Assembly (NCBI GenBank): GCA_948847595.1
Contig: CAQOGY010000008.1
Span: 106,117-170,116, forward strand
Length of the DNA: 64,000 nucleotides
Direction of reading: 5' to 3'
Source of the DNA: an uncultured Bacteroides sp.
GTDB lineage: Bacteria > Bacteroidota > Bacteroidia > Bacteroidales > Bacteroidaceae
Part shown: in pieces, positions 15,758-25,778 of the stretch
Layout of the letters: the number at the start of each line of letters is the position of its first letter
How positions within the stretch are numbered: the stretch's first letter is position 1
The notes under the pieces: generated by a model
Database searches by the model: none
What the model was told of the DNA's origin: nothing
The model's input: the letters and a program-made list of their open reading frames with translations, nothing else
Program-made: the position numbers and the translations under genes

Positions 15758-18161
15758 AAAGATTACTGCGTTTCTATTCATTCTAATGTTAGGGGTTTCC
15801 TCTCCTTTGCTGGCTCAAAGCATGAGTGATTCCCAAGTCCTTGAATATGTGAAAGATGGCATCAAGCAAGGAAAAGAACAAAAACAACTAGCCTCGGAAC
15901 TAGCCCGCAAAGGTGTGACCAAGGAACAGGCGATACGTGTGAAACAGTTGTATGAACGTCAGAACAATGTAAATACTTCCAATGCCACCGGCACTGATAT
16001 TAATGAGTCGCGTCTGCGTGAAGAAACGAAAGAAAATACTTCCGACATGCAGGAAGACCACCCGAGCACACAAGACCTCGACCGTGGCAACCAAGTTTTC
16101 GGCAGAAATATCTTCAATACCCGAAACCTGACTTTTGAACCTAGTGTGAACATCGCCACTCCCTTGAACTACCGTCTCGGCCCGGGTGACGAAGTGATTA
16201 TCGACATATGGGGAGCGAGCCAGAATACTATCCGGCAGCAGATTTCCCCTGATGGCACTATCAACATTCAGAAAATCGGCCCTGTCAACCTGAACGGTAT
16301 GACCATCACCGAAGCCAACGACTATCTCAAGAAAACTTTAAATAAGATATACAACGGCCTTAACAGCGCCACCGACCCTACCTCGGATATCCGTCTGACC
16401 CTGGGTAGTATACGTACGATTCAAATCAACGTGATGGGCGAAGTTGTACAACCGGGCACGTATTCCCTTTCTTCTTTTGCCACTGTATTTCATGCACTTT
16501 ACCGTGCCGGCGGAGTCAGTGACATAGGAAGCCTTCGCAATGTCCAACTGGTAAGAAACGGTAAGAACATCGCCACAATTGACGTCTACCAATTCATACT
16601 GAAAGGAAACATTCAGGACGACATCCGTCTCCAGGAAGGTGACGTTGTCATCGTCCCCGCCTACGAAGTATTGGTAAAGATCGACGGAAAAGTGAAACGC
16701 TCCATGCGTTTTGAAATGAAGAAGGACGAATCCTTATCTACCCTTCTCAGCTATGCCGGTGGTTTCGAAGCGGATGCCTACACCCGTTCACTGCGTGTAG
16801 TACGTCAGAATGGTCAGGAGTACGAAGTAAATACAGTTAAAGACTTGGATTACAGCGTCTATAAAATGCGAAACGGTGATGTCGTTACAGCCGAAGCCAT
16901 CCTTAACCGTTTCATTAACAAACTCGAAATCCGTGGTGCAGTCTATCGCCCGGGAATTTATGAATTGAACGGTAAACTGAATACAATCCGCGAACTCGTC
17001 AACGAATCACAAGGTCTTACGGGTGATGCGTTCCTGAACCGTGCCGTCCTTTACCGCCAACGCGAAGACCTGACCAGTGAAGTTATCCCGGTAGACATCA
17101 AAGCCATAATGGATGGTACTTCCCCCAATATCATCCTGATGAAGAATGACATCCTCTATATCCCAAGTATCCACGACTTGGAAGATAAAGGTGATGTTGT
17201 CATCCACGGTGAAGTAGCCAAGCCGGATTCTTATCCCTACGCTGATAATATGACTCTTGAAGACCTTATCATCCAGGCAGGTGGTTTGCGTGAAGCAGCT
17301 TCGGTTGTCCGTGTGGATGTATCCCGTCGAATCAAGAATCCCCGAAGTACGGTAGACAGCGATACAATTGGTCAGATATATACTTTTTCTTTGAAAGAGG
17401 GTTTTGTGGTGGATGGGAAGCCGGGATTTGTACTTCAACCTTATGATGAGGTTTATGTACGTCGAAGTCCCGGCTATCAGCCGCAACAAAATGTGGTGGT
17501 AGAAGGTGAAATCCTTTTCGGTGGCTCTTATGCGATGACCAGCCGTGAAGAACGCCTTTCGGATTTAATCAACAAAGCCGGTGGTGCTACGAACTACGCT
17601 TACCTGCGTGGTGCAAAACTGACTCGTGTAGCTAACGCCAGCGAAAAGAAACGCATGGGTGATGTGATTCGTCTAATGAGCAGGCAACTTGGAGAAGCTA
17701 TGATTGATTCTTTAGGTATCCGTATCGAGAATACATTCACAGTCGGCATCGACTTGGAAAAAGCATTGGCTAAACCGGGAAGTACGGCAGATCTTGTATT
17801 ACGTGAAGGCGATGTTGTTTCTATTCCGAAGAACAATAATACAATAACTATTAATGGTGCTGTAATGGTTCCGAATACTGTTTCCTATATAGAAGGTAAG
17901 AACATAAATTACTACATAAACCAATCCGGTGGCTATTCTGAAAATGCGAAGAAGAGTAAGAAATTCATTATTTATATGAATGGTCAGGTTACGAAGGTGA
18001 AGGGTAGTGGTAAGAAACAGATAGAGCCTGGGTGTGAGATAATTGTACCTAGCAAAGCTAAGAAAGGTAAGGCGAATATCAGTAATATTTTGGCTTATGC
18101 AACCTCATTTAGTACATTGGGAATGATGGTTGCTTCTATTGCCAATCTAATAAAAAAATAG
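15744..18161 (+). CDS. Wza-type polysaccharide export protein (SLBB repeats)
   Basis: The protein is 805 residues from the ATG at 15744. The frame opens 19 codons earlier, inside upxY, but the chosen start leads directly into a signal peptide (KKITAFLFILMLGVSSPLLAQ). Next is the poly-export domain (about residues 135-235: YRLGPGDEVIIDIWG and SPDGTINIQKIGPV), followed by several SLBB domains, each with a V-x-G-E/A-V-x-x-P-G pattern (VMGEVVQPGTYSL, IRGAVYRPGIYEL, IHGEVAKPDSYPY, VEGEILFGGSYAM). A C-terminal membrane helix closes the protein. It forms the outer-membrane exit channel for the capsule. It overlaps upxY by 14 bases. Confidence 0.92.
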   Translation: MTLSKKITAFLFILMLGVSSPLLAQSMSDSQVLEYVKDGIKQGKEQKQLASELARKGVTKEQAIRVKQLYERQNNVNTSNATGTDINESRLREETKENTSDMQEDHPSTQDLDRGNQVFGRNIFNTRNLTFEPSVNIATPLNYRLGPGDEVIIDIWGASQNTIRQQISPDGTINIQKIGPVNLNGMTITEANDYLKKTLNKIYNGLNSATDPTSDIRLTLGSIRTIQINVMGEVVQPGTYSLSSFATVFHALYRAGGVSDIGSLRNVQLVRNGKNIATIDVYQFILKGNIQDDIRLQEGDVVIVPAYEVLVKIDGKVKRSMRFEMKKDESLSTLLSYAGGFEADAYTRSLRVVRQNGQEYEVNTVKDLDYSVYKMRNGDVVTAEAILNRFINKLEIRGAVYRPGIYELNGKLNTIRELVNESQGLTGDAFLNRAVLYRQREDLTSEVIPVDIKAIMDGTSPNIILMKNDILYIPSIHDLEDKGDVVIHGEVAKPDSYPYADNMTLEDLIIQAGGLREAASVVRVDVSRRIKNPRSTVDSDTIGQIYTFSLKEGFVVDGKPGFVLQPYDEVYVRRSPGYQPQQNVVVEGEILFGGSYAMTSREERLSDLINKAGGATNYAYLRGAKLTRVANASEKKRMGDVIRLMSRQLGEAMIDSLGIRIENTFTVGIDLEKALAKPGSTADLVLREGDVVSIPKNNNTITINGAVMVPNTVSYIEGKNINYYINQSGGYSENAKKSKKFIIYMNGQVTKVKGSGKKQIEPGCEIIVPSKAKKGKANISNILAYATSFSTLGMMVASIANLIKK

Positions 18162-18172
18162 CAATTCGATTT

Positions 18173-19318
18173 ATGGTTGAAAATAGCAAACAAAATACTG
18201 ATAAAGAATTGTCTTCTAAATTGGACGAGAAAAAAGAGCCTAGAATGGGGCTTGATTTAGTCGATATTTTTCGTAAAATAATCGGTATTCGTAAAAAAAT
18301 GTATAAGGCTGCTGGTATTGGAGTATTAATCGGTATTATTGTTGCGTTGAGTATTCCTAAACAGTATACAGTTAAAGTGACTCTTTCTCCTGAGATGGGT
18401 AATACCAAAAGTAATGGGTTGGCAGGGCTTGCAGCTTCTTTTTTGGGAAATGGAGCTAACATGGGGGAGGGAGTCGATGCGTTAAATGCTTCTCTCTCAT
18501 CTGATATTGTTTCTTCCACTCCTTTCTTACTTGAACTTCTAAAAATGAAAATTGATGTACCTGTTGAAAAGGCAAATACTACTTTAGAAGATTATTTGGA
18601 TGAACAGTCTTCTCCTTGGTGGAATTACGTGATTGGTATGCCGGGAATGATTATAGGTGGAGTAAAGTCTTTATTTAGTGATGAAAATAAAAATGTTATT
18701 GCTGGAAAAATGGATCAGACGACTATTATATTAACGAGAGACGAATTTGATAAATTGAATTTGTTAAGAAAAGCAATAACTGCATCAGTGAATAATAAAA
18801 CAGCTATTACGAATATAGCTGTCACTTTACAAGAACCTGTTATAGCAACAATTGTAGCTGACTCTGTGGTTCATAAATTGCAGGAATACATTATTAGTTA
18901 TCGAACTTCAAAAGCTATAGATGACTGTACTTATTTAGAAAAGCTATTTAAAGAGCGTCAAGAAGAGTATTATATTGCTCAAAAGAAATATGCAGATTAT
19001 GTGGATGCTCATGATAATTTAATTCTTCAAAGTGTACGTACAGAACAGGAACGACTACAGAATGATAGAAGTTTAGCTTATCAGGTATATAGTCAGGTGG
19101 CCAATCAGTTGCAAGTTGCCAGAGCAAAAGTGCAAGAAGAAAAACCTGTATTTGCAGTGGTTGAACCTGCTGTTATTCCTTTGGAAACTTCTGGTATGGG
19201 AATAAAAGTCAGTGTATTATTATTTGTATTTCTATCCATATTTTTTGTTATTGGCTGGGACTTGTTTGGAAAAGAAATATGGAATAGATTAAAAATGGAT
19301 ATAAGAAAAGGTAATTGA
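18173..19318 (+). CDS. Wzz-family chain-length determinant
   Basis: A 381-residue protein with one membrane helix near the N-terminus (about 45-62), a large periplasmic region and a second helix near the C-terminus (about 345-365): the Wzz topology. The first helix is followed by IPKQYTVKVTLSPE. A coiled coil is predicted at about 255-325. Wzz controls the number of repeat units that the polymerase joins before export. It starts 11 bases after the exporter. From here the sequence becomes markedly AT-rich compared with upxY and wza, marking the start of the exchangeable part of the locus. No BY-kinase domain is attached. Confidence 0.88.
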   Translation: MVENSKQNTDKELSSKLDEKKEPRMGLDLVDIFRKIIGIRKKMYKAAGIGVLIGIIVALSIPKQYTVKVTLSPEMGNTKSNGLAGLAASFLGNGANMGEGVDALNASLSSDIVSSTPFLLELLKMKIDVPVEKANTTLEDYLDEQSSPWWNYVIGMPGMIIGGVKSLFSDENKNVIAGKMDQTTIILTRDEFDKLNLLRKAITASVNNKTAITNIAVTLQEPVIATIVADSVVHKLQEYIISYRTSKAIDDCTYLEKLFKERQEEYYIAQKKYADYVDAHDNLILQSVRTEQERLQNDRSLAYQVYSQVANQLQVARAKVQEEKPVFAVVEPAVIPLETSGMGIKVSVLLFVFLSIFFVIGWDLFGKEIWNRLKMDIRKGN

Positions 19319-19346
19319 TTATCAGTGCTCTACTTTTTATTATTCT

Positions 19347-20885
19347 ATGTCTAGCTCAAAAAACAATCTTATAGCAAAAAATACAATGATGCTTTATATT
19401 CGACTAAGCATCATAATGATTGTATATTTATATACTTCTAGGATTGTATTAAAGGCTTTAGGTATAGAAGATTATGGAATTTATAATGTTGTAGCAGGAG
19501 TTGTAACTTTGTTCTCCTTCTTTAACGCAGCTTTGAGTTCTGCAACTTCCCGTTTTATAACTTATGAATTAGGCCGAGAAAACGTCATTGAACTAAAGAA
19601 AAACTTTCGTACTGCTTTTACTATACACTTGATATTGGCTGTGATTATTCTAGTGTTGGCGGAGACAATCGGTCTATGGTTTGTAAATAATAAATTGATT
19701 ATACCTGTTGAAAGGCTATTTGCCGCTAATATGATTTTTCAATTTTCGATTCTTAGTTGTGTAGTAACAATTATGCAAGTTCCATTGAATGCGGAAATAA
19801 TTGCTCATGAAAAAATGGGAATTTATGCATATATGGGGATTTTGGATGCAGCATGCAAATTACTCATAGCTTTTATTATAAGCACTTGTAGCTATGACAA
19901 ACTAGTTGTATATGGCTTTTTGTTATTTTTGATGACCGGTTTTCTATTTTTAGTTTATCATATTTATTGTAAGAAAAAATTCAATGAATATAATCCCAAA
20001 CCTTTTTATGATAAAGATACTTTTAGAAATATGCTCAGTTATTCCGGTTGGAGTTTATGGGGAAGTATGGCTTATGTATTGAAAGATCAGGGAGTAAATA
20101 TGGTCTTGAATATTTTCTTTGGTCCTATTGTTAATGCGGCACGAGGTATTACTAATCAGGTTAATACGGCACTCAATGGATTTACTCAGAACTTTACGAT
20201 GGCAATGAATCCGCAGATTGTGAAGTCGTATGCATGTGAAGATTTTAATCGAATGTTTCTGCTTCTCTTTAGTGGGGCAAAGTTTTCGTATTTTTTATTA
20301 TTGTTATTTTCGATACCTATTGTGCTAGAGACGGAATATATATTGGCAATATGGTTAGGGCAAGTACCTGAATATACTGTTTTATTTATTCGTTTGATTA
20401 TTATAAATTCTCTTATAGAATCATTTACTTATGTTATTGGTGCAACTGTCCAGGCTACAGGAAATATAAGATTATATCAGATTATGGTAGGAGGCTTGTT
20501 ACTATTGAATCTTCCTATCTCTTATGTCTTTCTGAAATTGGGTTATCCACCTTATGTCACATTTTTGATTGCGATTTTATTATCAACGATATCAATAGTT
20601 ATTCGTGTCATAATTCTAAACTCTTTAATAAAAATTTCAATTAAGCAGTTTACTGTAAATGTTTTGGGAGTATCAGTCATTGTGAGCTTACTTTCATTTA
20701 TATTGCCATATTGGATTCATTGTAGTATGAATGAAGGATTTGTAAGGTTAATCTGTGTTGCTGTTGGTAGTATATTTTGTATATTTATAAATGCTTGGTT
20801 TATAGGATTAAATCAGAAAGAAAAAATATTTGTGAAATCTAGTATTATAAAAAAAATCGTAAACAGAGTGTATGGGAAAAAATAA
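19347..20885 (+). CDS. Wzx-type polysaccharide repeat-unit flippase
   Basis: A 512-residue, very hydrophobic protein with about 12-14 predicted membrane helices, typical of the MATE/MVF polysaccharide flippase family. The motif KALGIEDYGIYNVVAGVVTLFSFFN at the N-terminus is characteristic of Wzx proteins in Bacteroides capsules. It carries the undecaprenyl-linked repeat unit across the inner membrane. It starts 28 bases after wzz and overlaps the next gene by 14 bases. Confidence 0.9.
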   Translation: MSSSKNNLIAKNTMMLYIRLSIIMIVYLYTSRIVLKALGIEDYGIYNVVAGVVTLFSFFNAALSSATSRFITYELGRENVIELKKNFRTAFTIHLILAVIILVLAETIGLWFVNNKLIIPVERLFAANMIFQFSILSCVVTIMQVPLNAEIIAHEKMGIYAYMGILDAACKLLIAFIISTCSYDKLVVYGFLLFLMTGFLFLVYHIYCKKKFNEYNPKPFYDKDTFRNMLSYSGWSLWGSMAYVLKDQGVNMVLNIFFGPIVNAARGITNQVNTALNGFTQNFTMAMNPQIVKSYACEDFNRMFLLLFSGAKFSYFLLLLFSIPIVLETEYILAIWLGQVPEYTVLFIRLIIINSLIESFTYVIGATVQATGNIRLYQIMVGGLLLLNLPISYVFLKLGYPPYVTFLIAILLSTISIVIRVIILNSLIKISIKQFTVNVLGVSVIVSLLSFILPYWIHCSMNEGFVRLICVAVGSIFCIFINAWFIGLNQKEKIFVKSSIIKKIVNRVYGKK

Positions 20886-21713
20886 AAAGATCCTCTTTGG
20901 CTTGTGGGGTGCTGTTATATTGATTGCTATATTTTTTGTATATACCTATATTCAACTACCTACTGCATCAAACTCAAAAAGTAAAATAGTTCATGTAAGT
21001 TTTGATGACGTCTACCTTTGTCTTAAAGACTTGAAAGACACCTTGCGCTATACATCTATATTTCAACATCCATTTTTTGAGTCGCTAAAAGAATTGCATG
21101 ATGATTATGGTGCTGTCTTTAGTCTTTATGTATATGAATCTGCAAATGATTTTGTCATAACGGAAGTTCCAAACAAATTTAGAACTGAATTTATGGAGAA
21201 CTCTGAATGGATGAAATTTGGATATCATGCAATTAAACCACAATTTGATGAGAAAAAGCAGGCACTTGAATTTGAACGTTCTCTATCAAAAGTAAATAAT
21301 TCTATATCTTATTGGGGAGGGGAGGCATCTTTAGCCCCTTGTCTAAGGTTGCATTATTATTTTGCTGATAGTAGTATGATTCATGTCCTTAAGAAACATC
21401 AAATATATCGCTTATTAGGTGCAGATGATAGAGGAAGAAAAAGTTATAATTTGAACCAACAACAAAGTGATAGTTTATATAATCAACGAACATATATTTG
21501 TGATAGTATTTTTATTATAAAACGGATATCAGAATAGAAAGAATGAAATACTTTCCTTTTGAACTATTGGGCCTTCAGGATAAAGATACTATAATACTTT
21601 TCACGCATGAGTGGGCTTTGGAGGGGACTAAAAATTATTTTAATAGAGTGAAGTTAAAACAAAGCATAAAGTGGTTGAATAAAAATAATTATAAATTTAG
21701 CTTTCTAAAATAA
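20872..21713 (+). pseudogene. Frameshifted polysaccharide-deacetylase-like gene
   Basis: The first frame (20872-21537, 221 codons) has an N-terminal membrane helix and the motif HVSFDDV, typical of polysaccharide-deacetylase-like proteins of surface polysaccharide loci, but it stops early. A second frame, out of phase, reads YYKTDIRIERMKYFPFELLGL ... LFTHEWAL and ends at 21713. The two join into one natural protein of about 280 residues if a single T is restored in the T5 run near 21510. The family's C-terminal HEW motif lies in the second part. Possibilities are a real null mutation, phase variation by slippage, or a sequencing error in a homopolymer. Confidence 0.78.
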
Positions 21714-21714
21714 T

Positions 21715-22833
21715 ATGGATAAAATAAAGCGATATATTGATTGTTATGTTCCGATAACAACTTGTACTTTACGTTGTCATTACTGTTATATTGTGCAACA
21801 TGGATTATTTGCTAATAAGGTACCAGAATTAATTTATTCTGCAGAGACTGTTAAAAGAGCATTGTCTAAAGAGAGATTAGGAGGAATATGTTTAATAAAT
21901 TTTTGTGCTGCAGGAGAGACATTAATATCAAAAGATTTGCTGGAATATATTCGTGTTCTTTTAGAAGAAGGGCATTATGTTATGGTGGTAACCAATGCTA
22001 CTATTTCCAAACGCTTCGATGAAATTTCATCTTTTCCATCAGATTTGTTGAAAAGATTATTCTTTAAATTCTCATATCATTATTTAGAACTGAAAGAAAG
22101 AAAACTATTAGATCGCTTTTTCTCTAATATTAAAAAGGTAAGGGATGCAGGGTGTTCATTCACTTTGGAAGTGACGCCTTCAGATGAATTAATTCCTTTT
22201 ATTGATGAAATGAACAAGAAAGCAGTTGAAGAAGTTGGTGCAATTCCTCATGTGACAATTGCCAGGGATGAAAGAGATCCTGAAAAGCTACCTATTTTAA
22301 CTAGTTTGAATAAAGATGAATATGGTAAAATTTGGGGCAAATTTAAATCTGCTATTTTTGATTATAAAATGAAAATATTCGAAGTAAAGAGAACTGAATT
22401 TTGTTATGCTGGTGACTGGTCTTTCTATTTAAATCTTGGAACTGGAATGATGACACAATGTTACAAGTCGTTGGTTCATCAAAATATTTTTGAAGATATA
22501 GAAAAGCCTATTCACTTTTGTCCTATGGGTAATAATTGCTTAGAATATCATTGCTATAATGGTCATTCATATATAGTATTAGGAGATATACCTGAGTTAG
22601 ATGCTCCTACTTATGCAGATCTGCGAAATAGAATTTGTAGTGATGGCAGTGAATGGCTTAAACCTGAAATGAAAAGTTTCATGAGTACTAGATTATATGA
22701 ATCTAATAAAGAATATACAGAACAAGAAAAAGAGGCTATAAATAAAAAATTGCATAAGTTAGCTGTTCAAAGAGAGGTGAAAGGTAAGGTGAAAAAAACA
22801 ATAAACTCAATTCTTAAGTATATAAAAAAATGA
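21715..22833 (+). CDS. Radical SAM enzyme of the capsule locus
   Basis: A 372-residue protein. The motif C-TLR-C-HY-C (C17, C21, C24) is the classic CxxxCxxC site for the 4Fe-4S cluster that cleaves S-adenosylmethionine. The following INFCAAGETLISKDLL fits the SAM-binding GGE-like segment. The C-terminal third has a cysteine set (MTQCYKSL, then FCPMGNNCLEYHCYNG) suggesting a second iron-sulphur cluster, as in SPASM or twitch domains. The substrate is unknown. Placement between the deacetylase-like gene and the pyruvyltransferase suggests it modifies a sugar or a linked group. It starts one base after the previous frame ends and overlaps the next gene by 4 bases. Confidence 0.85.
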   Translation: MDKIKRYIDCYVPITTCTLRCHYCYIVQHGLFANKVPELIYSAETVKRALSKERLGGICLINFCAAGETLISKDLLEYIRVLLEEGHYVMVVTNATISKRFDEISSFPSDLLKRLFFKFSYHYLELKERKLLDRFFSNIKKVRDAGCSFTLEVTPSDELIPFIDEMNKKAVEEVGAIPHVTIARDERDPEKLPILTSLNKDEYGKIWGKFKSAIFDYKMKIFEVKRTEFCYAGDWSFYLNLGTGMMTQCYKSLVHQNIFEDIEKPIHFCPMGNNCLEYHCYNGHSYIVLGDIPELDAPTYADLRNRICSDGSEWLKPEMKSFMSTRLYESNKEYTEQEKEAINKKLHKLAVQREVKGKVKKTINSILKYIKK

Positions 22834-23768
22834 CTTTTTCAGAAAAGGCTTCTTTTTTGAGAAATTCGATAGTCAATGCGTTGACTCCTTTGATATCGGA
22901 TTCTTATGTATTATGGGATCTTCCCTACTATACTAATATAGGTGATATTTTAATTTGGGAGGGAACTGAGTGCTTTTTAAAGGATTTGTCTGCTCAATGC
23001 ATATCGAAATGTGCATATCAGACTTTTACTTATAGACCATTACCTAAAAATACGACCATCCTATTACAAGGTGGTGGAAACTTTGGAGATCTTTGGCGTA
23101 TGCATCAGGAGTTTAGATTAAAAGTAATAGAATTATATCCTGATAATAAAATTATTATATTACCGCAAAGCATTTATTACCAAGATACAGGAATACTTGA
23201 AAGTGATGCGTATTTAATGAGTAGACATTCTAATTTGACTATCTGTGTTCGTGATACCCAATCACTTGAAATTTTAAATTCTTATTTTTTTAAGAACAAT
23301 TTACTCCTATTACCAGATATGGCATTTTGTATTTCACAACAAATATTGAAAAAGTATAACTGTAATTCTACTTCTAAAATTTTGTTTTTAAAGAGAAATG
23401 ATATCGAGCTTTGTGAGAAGGATTATGAAAGTTATGTTGTTGAAGATAAAAACATAGTAGATGTAAAAGACTGGCCTACTATGGAAGCTGATTTTTTTCA
23501 ATTTAAAATATTGGGAAAACTAGTAAGATTTCACCAATATAGCATGGCAGATATTTTTGCTTCCAATTATTTGAAACCCTATTTAGTTAAAAAAGGAATA
23601 AGATTTCTGAGTAATTATGATAAGGTATATACAACAAGACTTCATGTTGCTATATTATCTATTCTGCTAGGAAAAACTTTTGTCTTTTTTGATAATTCAT
23701 ACGGAAAAAACAAGTTTTTCTATGAAACTTGGCTGAAAGATATAGATGATGCAAACTTTGTTGATTGA
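22830..23768 (+). CDS. Polysaccharide pyruvyltransferase family protein
   Basis: A 312-residue protein. NIGDILIWEG, LLQGGGNFGDLW and IILPQSIYYQD are signatures of the PS_pyruv_trans family (CsaB/WcaK type), which adds ketal-linked pyruvate from phosphoenolpyruvate to sugars. The C-terminal TTRLHVAILSILLGKTFVFFDNSYGKN is also diagnostic. Pyruvylation gives the capsule a negative charge. The start overlaps the radical SAM gene by 4 bases. The acceptor sugar cannot be read from sequence. Confidence 0.88.
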   Translation: MTFSEKASFLRNSIVNALTPLISDSYVLWDLPYYTNIGDILIWEGTECFLKDLSAQCISKCAYQTFTYRPLPKNTTILLQGGGNFGDLWRMHQEFRLKVIELYPDNKIIILPQSIYYQDTGILESDAYLMSRHSNLTICVRDTQSLEILNSYFFKNNLLLLPDMAFCISQQILKKYNCNSTSKILFLKRNDIELCEKDYESYVVEDKNIVDVKDWPTMEADFFQFKILGKLVRFHQYSMADIFASNYLKPYLVKKGIRFLSNYDKVYTTRLHVAILSILLGKTFVFFDNSYGKNKFFYETWLKDIDDANFVD

Positions 23769-23772
23769 CAAG

Positions 23773-24753
23773 ATGATTAGTGTTTCTATAATAATACCGG
23801 TTTATAATGTTGAGCAATATATTGAAAGTTGTTTATTGTCCGTTATCAACCAAAATTATAAGGGCGATATAGAGTGTGTTATAGTAAATGATTGCACGCC
23901 TGATCAAAGTATGGTGGTTGTCCATAAAATATTGTCCGATTATGATGGGAACATTCTTTTCAAAATAGTAGATCATAAAGAAAATAGGGGATTATCAGCT
24001 TCGAGAAATTCAGGTGTTAGAGTAGCGACAGGAGATTATTTATACTTCTTAGATTCTGATGATATTTTAGCGAAGAATGCTATTGCATTATTGGCTGACT
24101 TGGCTTTGAAGGACTTACCTGATGTAGTTATGGGAGATTTTGAGTTAATCGGTTCTAATCAAAATATTCCTCAATTGAAAACTACTATTACTCATTTCAA
24201 TATTCAGAAAGATATATTTAATGCTTTTATTTCGTATGAACTATATGAAATGGCTTGGAATAAATTGGTGAAGAGGCAATTTTTTTATCGGCATGAATTA
24301 TGGTTTTGTGAAGGACTGATTCATGAAGACTCATTATGGTCTTTCTTACTCTTTTATTATTGCGCTAGTTTAAGAATATGTGTACAGAAGACATATGGCT
24401 ATCGTATTCGGGAGAATTCGATAATGACAGATCCACGGAATGTTATTAAGAGTTTGAAAAGTTATTATGAAATATTCTTTCTTAAAATAGAATTTATAAA
24501 GAAAAATGCACTGTTTGAAGAGTTCCCTTTATTGATTAAATATATGATCGATACAAAGTATTTACTTAGAAGAATACTTGTCGAACAAGATATGAATGAT
24601 GAGATGTATACAAAATTGGGTAAGGAGATGGGAGGATGTTATACGTTTAGAAAAGGGCTTACGAATTTAACAAGAGCAAAAATCTTATTATCTAATTTAC
24701 CTTTTGGAATATTTAAATTTTTGACTTCTCATATCTATAATACAACAAAATAA
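23773..24753 (+). CDS. Glycosyltransferase family 2 protein
   Basis: The protein is 326 residues from ATG 23773 (MISVSIIIPVYN). The frame opens 9 codons earlier inside the pyruvyltransferase end, but GT2 proteins start at the VSIIIPVYN strand. The GT-A fold shows NDCTPDQS, SASRNSGVRVATGDYLYFLDSDD (the DxD-like metal site near residue 90) and, later, HEDSLW. It transfers an activated sugar to the growing repeat unit at the inner face of the membrane. The linkage is not predictable. It is 5 bases from the previous gene and overlaps the next start by one base. Confidence 0.9.
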   Translation: MISVSIIIPVYNVEQYIESCLLSVINQNYKGDIECVIVNDCTPDQSMVVVHKILSDYDGNILFKIVDHKENRGLSASRNSGVRVATGDYLYFLDSDDILAKNAIALLADLALKDLPDVVMGDFELIGSNQNIPQLKTTITHFNIQKDIFNAFISYELYEMAWNKLVKRQFFYRHELWFCEGLIHEDSLWSFLLFYYCASLRICVQKTYGYRIRENSIMTDPRNVIKSLKSYYEIFFLKIEFIKKNALFEEFPLLIKYMIDTKYLLRRILVEQDMNDEMYTKLGKEMGGCYTFRKGLTNLTRAKILLSNLPFGIFKFLTSHIYNTTK

Positions 24754-25778
24754 TGAAAGTTTCAATTATTGTTCCTATATATAATAGCGAGTTGTATTTG
24801 ACAGAGTGCATTGATAGTATTTTAAATCAGGATTTTACTGACTGGGAATTATTATTGATTGATGATGGAAGTTCTGATTTAAGTGGAAAAATTTGTGATT
24901 CATTTGCTTCTAAGGATAGGCGGATAAGAGTATTTCATCGTGAAAATTCAGGTGTATCAGTAGCTCGTAATTGGGGGCTATTTCAGGCAGTAGGTGATTA
25001 TATTTGTTTCATTGACTCTGATGATATGGTTACGCCTGATTATCTCAGTTCTTTCTGGAAAGATGCAGTAAATACAGATTTGTATATGCAGGGGTATCAG
25101 ATAGTTGATGATGGTAAGAGAGTACAAGATATAGTATCCTTTGGGAAACAGGGGCAAATAATTACTATGAATGAAGCATCTGTTTATATGTATGCTGAGG
25201 AAAAGCATATTTTTAATTCTCCTTGGGCAAAATTATTTAAAAGACAAATCATTGTTGATAATCAACTTCTATTTGATTCAAGACTTTCTTTTGGTGAAGA
25301 TCACATTTTCTCATTGCAATTTTTGTTGCATGTGCAGACATTAGCTTTTGTAAAGAAAGCAGGATATTTATATGTGAGGAGGAACCAGGAGTCTCTAACT
25401 TCTGTCTATATACCGCATAACATATTTATTTGTTATGTTGAGTCATCTTTTAACTTGCGAAAAAAGAATTGTGAAAATCTTAGTATAAAAGATGAACGGT
25501 TTCTTACGTTTATAGAAGTTGAAAGAAATGTGTACATTCTGCGGGCTATTTTATCGCTTATTTGTGATAAGAAAATATCTCATAAAAGAAGAAATGAGAT
25601 TCTGGATTCTTACTTGAATTTATTAAATTGTTCTGTAAAGATACATTCTATGCCTGGACTTTACAAGATACTTTTAGTTATTTGTGAATTATTCCGGTCT
25701 CCTTTCTTGATACCGTTTTTGAGAGTTTATTTGGTTACAAATGAAATACGATTATACTTTAGAAAAATATTACGGTGA
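24753..25778 (+). CDS. Glycosyltransferase family 2 protein
   Basis: A 341-residue GT-A protein: VSIIVPIYNSELYL at the start, LLIDDGSSDLSG, ENSGVSVARNWGL and CFIDSDDMV (metal site), then SPWAKLFKR and FGEDHIFSLQ, as in capsule GT2 enzymes. The start codon shares its first base with the TAA stop of the previous gene (TAATG), indicating translational coupling. The donor and linkage are unknown. The 3' end overlaps the next gene by 4 bases. Confidence 0.9.
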   Translation: MKVSIIVPIYNSELYLTECIDSILNQDFTDWELLLIDDGSSDLSGKICDSFASKDRRIRVFHRENSGVSVARNWGLFQAVGDYICFIDSDDMVTPDYLSSFWKDAVNTDLYMQGYQIVDDGKRVQDIVSFGKQGQIITMNEASVYMYAEEKHIFNSPWAKLFKRQIIVDNQLLFDSRLSFGEDHIFSLQFLLHVQTLAFVKKAGYLYVRRNQESLTSVYIPHNIFICYVESSFNLRKKNCENLSIKDERFLTFIEVERNVYILRAILSLICDKKISHKRRNEILDSYLNLLNCSVKIHSMPGLYKILLVICELFRSPFLIPFLRVYLVTNEIRLYFRKILR

